This document shows, in pieces, positions 7,241-15,080 of a stretch of 18,519 nt of DNA. Source of the DNA: Flavobacterium sp. (GTDB lineage Bacteria > Bacteroidota > Bacteroidia > Flavobacteriales > Flavobacteriaceae); contig JAHEBK010000003.1 of the NCBI GenBank assembly GCA_024642295.1, forward strand, positions 1 to 18,519. Direction: 5' to 3'. The notes beneath the pieces are model-generated. The model searched no databases and was not told the origin of the DNA. It worked only from the letters and a program-made list of their open reading frames with translations. Position 1 is the first letter of the stretch. Each line of letters opens with the position of its first letter. Both the position numbers and the translations under genes were made by a program.

Positions 7241-7415
7241 TTATAAAAAAATATAAGTAGCTCCATTTTAGCACTTAAAATTTTGTTATAATTCTATTTT
7301 TTTTAATTGTATAATTTAGACCTAAAAGTACTGGTTGTATAAGGTTTTTTTAAACTAATTTTTGAATATTTAGGTCGTGATTATCTCCTTTATTCAAATT
7401 TATTAGGGGCAAAAA

Positions 7416-8375
7416 CTAGATTATAATGAGATTTTCATCCTTTAAAATTTCTTTGACAGCTTGTTCGTAGTTTCGAATGCTTTTGGCTTTTTTAATCTTT
7501 TTATGCACTTTATGAGGATTCGAAAAAATAACCGAAAAATATTCCCATAAATGATGCATTTTTAAGAGGATATGCGTTGCTCCTGATAAGGATTGGCTGT
7601 ATCCATCGTATAAAGTATCATGAAAAGCACTGAAAACTTCGATTTTATTATCAGGATAAAGGGTACTATCGTTTTTTATCATGTTGGGTAAAAAAGGATC
7701 AGCAATTAAACCTCTTCCGATCATCCAGTGGTCTATTGTAGGGAAACGTTCTTGCATTTCTTTAAATTTCGCTACAGATGTAATATCGCCATTATAATAC
7801 AATTTAATTTTTGTCGCATTAATACATGCTTGAAATGCATCTAGATGAACGCCTCCTTTGTATAATTGTTTTCCAATACGAGCATGAATAGCAACATTCT
7901 TGATTGGGTATTGTTCTAAAATAGGAAACACATCCAAAATTTCTTCGGTAGTGTCATATCCTAAACGCATTTTCATTGAAACGATAATATCCGTTTCTGA
8001 GTGTACTCTATCAAGAATCGTGTTGATTCTTTCGGTATTGCTGATAAGCCCAGAACCCATTCCGCATTTGGTCACCATTGGATATGGACAACCTAAATTC
8101 CAGTTCAATTCTTTGTATCCTAATTCCTGAACATATTTGGCAACAAATAAAAACTCTTCAGCGTCATTTGTAATCACTTGCGGGATTACCTCTAAGCTGC
8201 TATTGTTTTCAGGCAGTAAATCTCTTTGGTACGAAGATTTAATCTCTAATTTTCCGTTTAATCGAATGTAAGGTGCATAAAAAGTATCAATACCACCAAA
8301 GAATTTGTTTTGGGCATTTCTAAAACGATAATCGGTAAAACCTTGTAAAGGCGAAGAGAGTAGGGTATAGCTCAT
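7416..8375 (-). CDS. tRNA-dihydrouridine synthase (Dus family)
   Basis: An FMN- and NADPH-dependent enzyme that reduces specific uridines in tRNA to dihydrouridine. From the ATG at 8375 it has 319 residues, the normal size. SSPLQGFTDYRFR (7-19) is the FMN-binding start of the TIM barrel. LNWNLGCPYPMVTKCGMGSGL (90-110) carries the catalytic Cys96 in the GCP motif. MKMRLGY, AIHARIG, YYNGDI and MIGRGLIADPFL are the phosphate- and flavin-binding loops in the expected order, and a C-terminal helical tRNA-binding domain follows. The closest E. coli type seems to be DusC, but I do not assign a symbol. A longer reading from TTG at 8393 adds six residues, but that TTG is the end of a TATCTTTG promoter element, so ATG 8375 is the better start. 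Confidence 0.93.
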   Translation of the reverse strand: MSYTLLSSPLQGFTDYRFRNAQNKFFGGIDTFYAPYIRLNGKLEIKSSYQRDLLPENNSSLEVIPQVITNDAEEFLFVAKYVQELGYKELNWNLGCPYPMVTKCGMGSGLISNTERINTILDRVHSETDIIVSMKMRLGYDTTEEILDVFPILEQYPIKNVAIHARIGKQLYKGGVHLDAFQACINATKIKLYYNGDITSVAKFKEMQERFPTIDHWMIGRGLIADPFLPNMIKNDSTLYPDNKIEVFSAFHDTLYDGYSQSLSGATHILLKMHHLWEYFSVIFSNPHKVHKKIKKAKSIRNYEQAVKEILKDENLIII

Positions 8376-8390
8376 TTTTTTATTAAAATG

Positions 8391-8398
8391 CAAAGATA
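8391..8398 (-). promoter_or_regulatory. Promoter -7 element (TATCTTTG) of the Dus gene
   Basis: The minus strand reads TATCTTTGCA, an exact TAnnTTTG. Transcription would begin around 8384, about nine bases before the ATG at 8375. The TTG at 8393-8391 belongs to this element and would not be in the message. Confidence 0.6.
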
Positions 8399-8537
8399 AG
8401 CTAGTTTAGTAAGATATAACCTGAAACGTTTAAATTAAACATTTCATTTTTATATCCATTAAAAAATTAAGTTTCATTTAGTATTGAATTCTTAATTTCT
8501 TAATGGCTTTTTGTATTATCAAATAAATTCTAAATCT

Positions 8538-10964
8538 TTAAAACTTAAATTCCAAGGTGGTATAGAACGTTCTACTATCCGAAGGAATAATTCCAGGTCC
8601 TGGATAACCTGTTGCTCTTCGAGTAAAATAATTATTGTTTGTTAAATTCGTAACTCCAGCTTCTAGCTTGAAATGGTTCCATTTGTAAGAAGTTGAAATA
8701 TCAGCTACATAATAGGCTGGTATAGTTCCAGAAATACCAGTTAATACATTGTTTATTGAGTTACTACTAGCACTAGAAAGTTGTGAAGATAAATAAGTAA
8801 ATTGTAAGCTCGATAGGAAATTTTTGTAACCTACACTTGTTCCTGCTTTGATATTATATAAAGGGACAAATTCTACTTTATCACCTTTTTCAACAGTTGG
8901 GACATCAGATTTTAGGTAACTAGACCCCGTAATTGCTGAGTTTGTAAATAAGTTCCAACTCAAGTTTTCTTTATTTTCAAAATAGGTTTTGGCAATATCC
9001 CAATCTAATAAAGTTTCAAAACCATAAGTTAATGCTGTACCAGTATTTGCCCTAATTTTGACAACCCGATTGGATGAGTCTATACTGTCATAATCCCCAA
9101 TTTTGTCATTGTAGTACAAACCAAAAATACTGGTGTCAAAGGATAATTTTTTAGCAATATTTCCTCTAATTCCAATGTCAGAAGTATATCCTTTTTCATC
9201 GGTAATGTTTGGGTCAATAGTTTGACTGGGGTTTACAGTAAAAATATCGCTAAAGGTAACTGAACGATAGTTTTGAGATACATTTCCATAAAATTCTATT
9301 CCGTTTTTAGGTTTATAACTTAAGCCTACCCCAAGCAAAAATAGATTTCGATCCTTAATTATATTTTCATTTTGCGTTTCATCTAGAATAACGTTTCCTG
9401 CTAAATCGCGGTTGATTTTTCGATAAGAACCATCTGCTTGAGTTCTGATTTTTTCGATTCTAAAACCTGGTGTAACGGTAAAATTGTTGTTGATTTTAAA
9501 TATGTTTTCTCCAAAAACAGCAATGTTCAAATTAGGAAAGGTAAAATCAGATTGGTTTTGGTAAAATGGAAATTCATCAGTAGCGATATTAAAATCAGCA
9601 TTGCTACTAGAACTTCCAGGGCCTTGTTGCTGTGTATTTCGAGATTGATAATATTTGGTTCCAATTAAAAAAGCACTTTTTTGCTGACCAATAAAATAAC
9701 GTTTTAAGAAACGTGCTTCGGCACCCCAGTTTACAAAATCACCTATTATCAAATCACGTTCCTTCATAGGATCAGGCGTTGTAATGCGGTTGTCTCTAAA
9801 ACCTAATGCTTTTCTACTGGCATCTAAACCAAAAAGTTGTAATGAAAAATTGGCATCTTCGCTAAATTTATGTTTCAAACGTAAAGCAAATAAATTCCAA
9901 TCAATAGCAAACCAATTTCGGGTTCTGTTGCTTTGTCTTGGGTTCTCATTGAATTGTTCGTCAGTTAAACCTCCAGCTTGTTGCGCCAAATAATTATAAT
10001 AAGTATAATCAAAATGCAATGAGGTTTTGTCATTGAATTGATAATTTAAATTGGTAAAAAAGTTTTTACTTTCAAAATCTGAATTAGGTCTGTACCCATT
10101 TCCTTTTTTATAATTGATAAAAGTATAATGGCTGAATTTTCCAGTAGTACCACTTATAGAAGTAAAATTAGTATACAAACCAAAAGATCCTAGGGTGTTT
10201 CTAGTAATTATTTCTAGTGGTTTTGAAGCTGGTGAATTTAATTTAAAGTTAATTAAACCGCCAAATTGTGTGCCATATTGTAAAGAGGCAGCACCACGTA
10301 TTACTTGGATTTCGGCTAATGCTTCCGTAGGAGTGGCGTAATAACTTTCGGGATAACCTAAAACATCGGCACTTATATCGTAGCCATTTTGACGTGTATT
10401 GAAATTTGCTGTACGATTAGGATTCAAACCACGACCTCCAATGCTCAATTGTAAACCACCATCAGAACTTTCGTTAATAGTCAAACCTACTACTTCAGCA
10501 AAAATTTGTCTCGCATTATTAATTGCTTTATTTGCGGTTAATTTGCTAATATTGATAACTTCAGTTTTTTTACCTGCATAAATCGCAGTTTCTTCAATAT
10601 CGTTTAGTTTGTGAATCGCTTGTAATTTATCGCTTTGTTTTCGAATAATAACTTCTGATAAATTATTAACCTTGGACAATACAACCGTCAATTGACTTCC
10701 TGTTGTAATGCTGATTTGCTCAACAATGCTATAGCCGTTTTTGTAAAAAACATAATCGTGGCTACCTTTGTTTTTATAGTTGAATTCGAAATTTCCGTTA
10801 GCGTTGGAGTATTCTTTTACTAGATTACTTTTGTCAAAAACCTCTACAGCCGATAATTTATTTCCTTTACTATCAGTGACAGTTCCTGAAATTTTATGCT
10901 GCGCAAAGCAATTGACAGAAATCAATAATAGGAATACAATTTTAGAAACCTTTGATGGTGTCAT
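8538..10964 (-). CDS. TonB-dependent outer-membrane receptor (FecA-like, iron-type)
   Basis: A 22-beta-strand outer-membrane transporter powered by TonB, probably for a ferric complex. From the ATG at 10964 it has 808 residues: signal peptide MTPSKVSKIVFLLLISVNCFAQ (1-22), a carboxypeptidase-regulatory-like domain (about 24-100, HKISGTVTDSKGNKLSAVEV), a plug (about 130-245) with the IRGAASLQYGTQFGGLINF motif, then the barrel, ending in the sorting strand FYTTLEFKF. The plug text resembles receptors annotated as Fe(III)-dicitrate type; that substrate is only a guess. A start at ATG 11003 would add 13 residues and overlap the HTTM gene by 62 bases. I prefer 10964, with a normal-length signal peptide and a 23-base overlap. 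It is the last gene of the DUF4856-imelysin-HTTM operon, which supports an iron role. Confidence 0.92.
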   Translation of the reverse strand: MTPSKVSKIVFLLLISVNCFAQHKISGTVTDSKGNKLSAVEVFDKSNLVKEYSNANGNFEFNYKNKGSHDYVFYKNGYSIVEQISITTGSQLTVVLSKVNNLSEVIIRKQSDKLQAIHKLNDIEETAIYAGKKTEVINISKLTANKAINNARQIFAEVVGLTINESSDGGLQLSIGGRGLNPNRTANFNTRQNGYDISADVLGYPESYYATPTEALAEIQVIRGAASLQYGTQFGGLINFKLNSPASKPLEIITRNTLGSFGLYTNFTSISGTTGKFSHYTFINYKKGNGYRPNSDFESKNFFTNLNYQFNDKTSLHFDYTYYNYLAQQAGGLTDEQFNENPRQSNRTRNWFAIDWNLFALRLKHKFSEDANFSLQLFGLDASRKALGFRDNRITTPDPMKERDLIIGDFVNWGAEARFLKRYFIGQQKSAFLIGTKYYQSRNTQQQGPGSSSSNADFNIATDEFPFYQNQSDFTFPNLNIAVFGENIFKINNNFTVTPGFRIEKIRTQADGSYRKINRDLAGNVILDETQNENIIKDRNLFLLGVGLSYKPKNGIEFYGNVSQNYRSVTFSDIFTVNPSQTIDPNITDEKGYTSDIGIRGNIAKKLSFDTSIFGLYYNDKIGDYDSIDSSNRVVKIRANTGTALTYGFETLLDWDIAKTYFENKENLSWNLFTNSAITGSSYLKSDVPTVEKGDKVEFVPLYNIKAGTSVGYKNFLSSLQFTYLSSQLSSASSNSINNVLTGISGTIPAYYVADISTSYKWNHFKLEAGVTNLTNNNYFTRRATGYPGPGIIPSDSRTFYTTLEFKF

Positions 10965-12300
10965 TGAAAGGGAGAATCCAAGTTTTGTGTGTAAAGCTTT
11001 CATTTTCTTTAGCTAAATTTATGGTAGGGTCTATATATTTTTGACTTAATCTTCCGTTGAGTGCAACGTAACTTGTCACATGTACTTCGGGGTTTTCAAA
11101 GCCCTGTTTTTGATAATACTCTTCTAAAAAATGGGCGTATTCTAGAATGAAATCAGGTTGAAACGACATCTGCTTTTCTTGAAATGGGGTTAAGAAATGA
11201 CTATTTTCAACTTGAACGGTTTTGCTGTTTTTTTTGTCGGTTACAATGAATTCCGTATAACCTGCTCTTTCCATTAACATGACGCGCCAAGAAAAACGAA
11301 ACCCTTCTTCTGTCCAAAACAATTCATCAGGATAACACAAATAGCGAAAAGGGAACAGTAATTGAAATGCAATAAAAAGTGCTAGGAAACTTAGTTTTAA
11401 TCGTTGCCTAAGAGCAAAGCTTTGTACTTTTTCTTTTCCGTTTTCGAATACTAAAATATTAGTTGAAAAAAGTTTGGCAACAAAATTTAATATTTTTTTG
11501 TGTAAGGAAGCTTCGAAAAAAATCAAAGAACTAATAATCATTACATACGGAAAAACACCAATTGGGAACAATATTCGAGTCAGTATATGAAAAACCACAA
11601 TTAAGAAAAAGCCCAATTTGCGTGTTCTTTTATTAAGCATTAAAAAAACAATTCCTAAGTCGTAAATCGCTCCAATCCAACTAAAAGCGTAATGAACCCA
11701 AGTTTGATTCATCAAATAACTTAAACCCGGAATGGTAGTATTGTCTGGTAGCCAAATTTTGAGAGGCATGGCTTCCAATAACCAATCAGAGTTTAGTTTC
11801 GCCAAGCCAGCATAAATATAAACGATGGCCAAGAGTATTTTTAAAATATCGGTAGTCCATCGGGGAATGGATTGAAAACGAATTTTTTCGTCCTTATAAG
11901 CATCAATAGAGAAGTAGCTGTTAGCGGGCAAGAAACACAACACCAAACTGATAATTGTTATAAAATAATAATGGTTAAGATAAGTGGTTTTATCCATGAG
12001 TTCTATGTAAGTAAAACTGAAGAAAAAACTCCAAATTGCCCATTTGTATTGGTAACCAATTGCTACAAAAATGGCAGCTAATGTACAAATTATAAAAATC
12101 AGATAAGTATAAATCCCAATGGGTTTCACCCATTCAAAACCATAATAGGTAAAATGAAATTGGGGTTGTATATAGAATTTATTAATCCAGCCGTAACTTG
12201 CAAACCGAATCAAACTCAAGAGCATCATCAAACCAAACGCTAGCCTAAAGAAAGCTAGCGTTGCGGCTGATGTATATTGTTTGAAATAGTTTTGAAACAT
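10942..12300 (-). CDS. HTTM (vitamin K-dependent gamma-carboxylase-like) membrane protein
   Basis: A 452-residue polytopic inner-membrane protein. Several hydrophobic segments fill residues 10-330, including AFGLMMLLSLIRF, IYTYLIFIICTLAAIFVAIGY, FFITIISLVLCFL-like and LSFLALFIAFQLLFPFRYL. A soluble C-terminal part of about 120 residues follows, containing FWTEEGFRFSWRVMLMERAGYTEF and SYVALNGRLSQKYIDPTINLA. This is the HTTM family, related to vitamin K-dependent gamma-glutamyl carboxylase; the bacterial members have no settled reaction. Its place between imelysin and a TonB receptor is a recurring arrangement in flavobacteria as I recall it, implying a role in metal or iron acquisition. It starts 42 bases after the imelysin stop, and its 3' end overlaps the receptor gene, so translation is probably coupled. 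Confidence 0.88.
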   Translation of the reverse strand: MFQNYFKQYTSAATLAFFRLAFGLMMLLSLIRFASYGWINKFYIQPQFHFTYYGFEWVKPIGIYTYLIFIICTLAAIFVAIGYQYKWAIWSFFFSFTYIELMDKTTYLNHYYFITIISLVLCFLPANSYFSIDAYKDEKIRFQSIPRWTTDILKILLAIVYIYAGLAKLNSDWLLEAMPLKIWLPDNTTIPGLSYLMNQTWVHYAFSWIGAIYDLGIVFLMLNKRTRKLGFFLIVVFHILTRILFPIGVFPYVMIISSLIFFEASLHKKILNFVAKLFSTNILVFENGKEKVQSFALRQRLKLSFLALFIAFQLLFPFRYLCYPDELFWTEEGFRFSWRVMLMERAGYTEFIVTDKKNSKTVQVENSHFLTPFQEKQMSFQPDFILEYAHFLEEYYQKQGFENPEVHVTSYVALNGRLSQKYIDPTINLAKENESFTHKTWILPFNDTIKGF

Positions 12301-12342
12301 GTAATAAGAGATGCTTTATCTGTTTATGAATAACAATAGGTT

Positions 12343-13455
12343 TTAATCTGCATCATTATCTACATAATCAACTGTGATTTTTAATGCTTGCATCATGTCC
12401 AATTTTAAGTAAGCCACATTAAGCTGTATTGCATCATAAGCAATAATTGCTTTATTATTGTCGGTTGTAATTTGAGAATTGAAATTTTCGCTCAAATTTG
12501 CATTTGCAGTATAAATAGCTTCAAACTGATTGTTGATAACACTACTTAAATTTTGTCCACTACGTACTGATTTCAGAAAATCCAAATACCCTTTCAGTCC
12601 AGGACCAGTGGTTGTATTACTGAAATTTTTTCCGTTAAAGAAGTCTTGTGAAGCTTGAATAGCCGTGTTGTATAATGTTTTGGAAACATCCTTTTTATAA
12701 AAAGCTTCTACTTTTTCTGGAAATTTTGTTCCACTAGAAAACACACCAGCTGGAATTCCTAATTTTCCGGCGCGTACATCTTTTTCGAAATTTTTAATAT
12801 AATTGTTTACCGTGATACTTACTGAACTGCTCGTTGAATTTCCATTGTTGGATATGTATGCCGCTTTATAACTACCATTCCAATCCGCTAAAACGGTGTC
12901 GTTATTTGTTTTTAAAGTGCTAACTAGGTCTGTGAGGTACTTTTTGTATTTTGCTGCATTTGTACCAGTATAAAAAGCTACAATTTCAGTATCTGTGTTG
13001 CCTAATCCATTTAAAACATAATCCAAAGCAGGTAATCCTTGTTTATTGAATTGAGAAAGTAAACCAAAATCATAAGTACCTGCGGTAATGTTGGTGTTGA
13101 TTCCAGTTGCGTCTGTAGGGTAGGTATTTGTTTTCTCTTTTAAATGGATTTCTTCAGATTTACCAAAGCTATATAGCGAAACATATTGAAAGGCTTTGTA
13201 GGCTTCCAACCATGAGGCACGAACAGTTAATAAATTAGATTCATTAGGGTTATTTGTAAAAGCTGTTACATCAGTACTCAAAGTCTGTAATTTACTTTGG
13301 TAGTTGGTATAGCTTGGAATAATGATATTATTTGCCCAATGTGTTAATAGTGCAGTTCTATCATATCCGTCATTAGTCTCTTTAGTCTCTCCATCTGGTG
13401 GATTACAAGCTACAATGAGTGTTATTACACTAAACAAAAATAATATATTTTTCAT
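12343..13455 (-). CDS. Imelysin-family lipoprotein (iron-regulated, M75-like)
   Basis: A 370-residue periplasmic lipoprotein: MKNILFLFSVITLIVAC carries a lipobox with Cys17. The rest is helical and matches the imelysin fold: HWANNIIIPSYTNYQSKLQTL at the start, LTVRASWLEAYKAFQYVSLYSFG, and the central turn QGLPALDYVLNG. In the metal-binding imelysin GxHxxE motif the His and Glu positions are here Pro-Ala-Leu-Asp (GLPALD), so a peptidase role is unlikely. Members are iron-regulated and thought to take part in periplasmic or surface iron uptake, next to EfeO-like proteins. The gene follows DUF4856 by 144 bases and precedes HTTM by 42. A possible internal promoter element lies at 13545-13552. Confidence 0.92.
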   Translation of the reverse strand: MKNILFLFSVITLIVACNPPDGETKETNDGYDRTALLTHWANNIIIPSYTNYQSKLQTLSTDVTAFTNNPNESNLLTVRASWLEAYKAFQYVSLYSFGKSEEIHLKEKTNTYPTDATGINTNITAGTYDFGLLSQFNKQGLPALDYVLNGLGNTDTEIVAFYTGTNAAKYKKYLTDLVSTLKTNNDTVLADWNGSYKAAYISNNGNSTSSSVSITVNNYIKNFEKDVRAGKLGIPAGVFSSGTKFPEKVEAFYKKDVSKTLYNTAIQASQDFFNGKNFSNTTTGPGLKGYLDFLKSVRSGQNLSSVINNQFEAIYTANANLSENFNSQITTDNNKAIIAYDAIQLNVAYLKLDMMQALKITVDYVDNDAD

Positions 13456-13544
13456 ATTTTTATTTTTTAGTCAAAATAAGTTTGTCGTTTTTGTATTAAA
13501 AAAGAACACCTTACCTCTAATAATTTATTTCTTCAAATTTTTTG

Positions 13545-13552
13545 CAAAAGTA
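13545..13552 (-). promoter_or_regulatory. Possible internal promoter -7 element (TACTTTTG) before the imelysin gene
   Basis: The minus strand reads TACTTTTG, matching TAnnTTTG, in the 144-base gap between the DUF4856 and imelysin genes. No -33 element is visible, so this may only add to transcription from the main operon promoter. Confidence 0.3.
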
Positions 13553-13599
13553 CAAAAAAAGCAGGAACGGTTGTTTGTACTTACTTTGATTTTATTGAT

Positions 13600-14799
13600 T
13601 TAGTTTACTGTGGCTGCTGCAGCAACTGTGAAGCCAAATTTTCCTGCAATTTGTGTTGATAATACGTCTAATTTAGTATTCAAATAATCAACATCCCACA
13701 ATCCATTAGTTCCAGCTGTCAAATCAGCTAATATTTGGTCTACTTCTGATTTTGATATATAAGGAGCATTTGTTCCAGGTTTGTTAGTATAACGCAAACA
13801 CATGATAAATCCATAGGCCTCAGAAAGGGCATGAAATGCTTTTGCACCATTATCAGTTGTTAGTTTTCCTTTTCCTTCTTGTAAATAAAATACGGCACGC
13901 ACTGCAGGTACAAGCGCTAATTTAGCTTTGATAATGTCAATTTGTGCATTTCTTGTATTGTAATCATTAGCGACAATGGCAGCTCTTCCTTTAAGGAAAG
14001 CATTTTTAATATCTGCAGTTACCGTGTTGAAATCTGCATCGGCATTCACTTGGTTGATATAGCTATCCCAGTATTTTCCACCATCGGCACCATAAATGTA
14101 TCCGTAGGCTTCGTCCCAAGTGTGTTCCATTGTAGTATAAGACTTCCCAGTTTCTAAAACTTTGTTCGTATTGTTTTCTTTGTTTAAGCTTTCGTCAAGT
14201 TTAGTTACACTTAGGTAGTTGTTTACGACTTGATCCATAAAGCAAGCTCCCATTAATCCTTTTAGTAAAATTTGTTGTGGCTCTATTCCATTGGCAGCAA
14301 ATAATCTTTTGCTAGAACCGTCAAGGTAAACTCCTGCAATACCAGCTGAAGCAGTAGCTCCCAAACTTGCAGTATTTGCATTAGCCAATTGTGTTTCAAA
14401 AAAAGCTTGAACTGCTGTTTTCTCTATTGTACTTCCTCCACCTTGAAATAATGAAAAATAATCTACAGAAGCCGCTGTTTTATCTTTTAATTTTTTTCCA
14501 GAGGTATTTAAGTCGTTGTTCGAAAAGTCATTGTTTGTATTTGAATACATATTCGAAAGTGTTACATTATTTGCAACCGTACCATTAGTTCCTGCATTTT
14601 TTATATAAGTACCCATTTCATCCATCATCAAAATGCGAGTCGTTTGTCCTGAAAAATCAACTGTAGTAGCGCTGTTTCTTTCAAAGGTATAGTCTGTTGG
14701 GACAGTGTAATTGAAAGAATCATCATTGTCATTATTACAAGATGTTACTAAAAGAGAAGCAATTGTAAGCGAGATGAAAATTAATTTTGAACGAATCAT
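13600..14799 (-). CDS. DUF4856 domain lipoprotein, first gene of the iron-type operon
   Basis: A 399-residue lipoprotein: MIRSKLIFISLTIASLLVTSC has a lipobox with Cys21, followed by an acidic NDNDDS stretch of the kind that often marks surface-exposed Bacteroidota lipoproteins. The body starts YTVPTDYTFERNSATTVDFSGQTTRILMMDEMG, typical of DUF4856, and is otherwise helical, with HTWDEAYGYIYGADGGKYWDSYI and AFHALSEAYGFIMCLRYTNKPG. The helical organisation and the EAYGY repeats recall imelysin-type folds, and the family is commonly found directly before imelysin genes. The function is unknown; a role in binding a metal or metal complex is inferred from neighbours only. It has a well-formed promoter 46 bases upstream of the ATG. 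Confidence 0.9.
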   Translation of the reverse strand: MIRSKLIFISLTIASLLVTSCNNDNDDSFNYTVPTDYTFERNSATTVDFSGQTTRILMMDEMGTYIKNAGTNGTVANNVTLSNMYSNTNNDFSNNDLNTSGKKLKDKTAASVDYFSLFQGGGSTIEKTAVQAFFETQLANANTASLGATASAGIAGVYLDGSSKRLFAANGIEPQQILLKGLMGACFMDQVVNNYLSVTKLDESLNKENNTNKVLETGKSYTTMEHTWDEAYGYIYGADGGKYWDSYINQVNADADFNTVTADIKNAFLKGRAAIVANDYNTRNAQIDIIKAKLALVPAVRAVFYLQEGKGKLTTDNGAKAFHALSEAYGFIMCLRYTNKPGTNAPYISKSEVDQILADLTAGTNGLWDVDYLNTKLDVLSTQIAGKFGFTVAAAATVN

Positions 14800-14844
14800 A
14801 GTGTTCTTTTTTTATTTAGAATGAATAAGAATAATTTTTTTATG

Positions 14845-14875
14845 CAAAGATAAAATCCAATTTTAGAAATGCAAA
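14845..14875 (-). promoter_or_regulatory. Promoter of the DUF4856-imelysin-HTTM-receptor operon
   Basis: On the minus strand, TTTG (14875-14872), 19 bases, then TATCTTTG (14852-14845) match both Bacteroidota promoter elements with ideal spacing. Transcription would begin near 14838, giving a leader of about 38 bases. It is the best promoter in the window. Confidence 0.8.
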
Positions 14876-14886
14876 TTTTTATTTAG

Positions 14887-14902
14887 ATTATTTATAAATA
14901 AT
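14887..14902. promoter_or_regulatory. 16-bp perfect palindrome upstream of the iron-type operon promoter (candidate operator)
   Basis: ATTATTTATAAATAAT is a perfect 16-base palindrome lying 11 bases upstream of the -33 element. Its A/T composition and size resemble Fur-type boxes, but such palindromes also arise by chance in DNA this AT-rich. Confidence 0.3.
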
Positions 14903-15024
14903 TTTTTGTAAAATTCGTATATTGCTGTATTCTAATAATATATGTTTTTTTGTAAAGCCTTTTTTAAAACTTTTTCGGATTAGTTTAGATGCTTTTTTGT
15001 AGTTCAGGTTAAGATTTAGACATG

Positions 15025-15067
15025 AAAAAAGGAGTTGTATTTCGATGAATACAACTCCTTTTTTTTT
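15025..15067. terminator. Intrinsic terminator after the hydrolase-like gene
   Basis: GGAGTTGTATT (15031-15041) pairs perfectly with AATACAACTCC (15048-15058) around a 6-base loop. A-T pairs extend the stem to 17, with T-runs on both strands. It lies 14 bases past the stop of the minus-strand gene at 15081 and also insulates the operon promoter. Confidence 0.9.
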
Positions 15068-15080
15068 ACAACAGATGGAG

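Noticed and set aside
7319..7376. 8-bp inverted repeat GACCTAAA ... TTTAGGTC between the Dus and TlpA-like genes
   Set aside because: The arms are 42 bases apart and short, so in DNA of this composition it could easily be chance; no T-run places it as a terminator.
13322..13603. 93-residue plus-strand ORF antisense to imelysin and its upstream gap
   Set aside because: It is a hydrophobic Phe/Leu-rich translation of AT-rich DNA and the antisense of a signal peptide; no coding signature.
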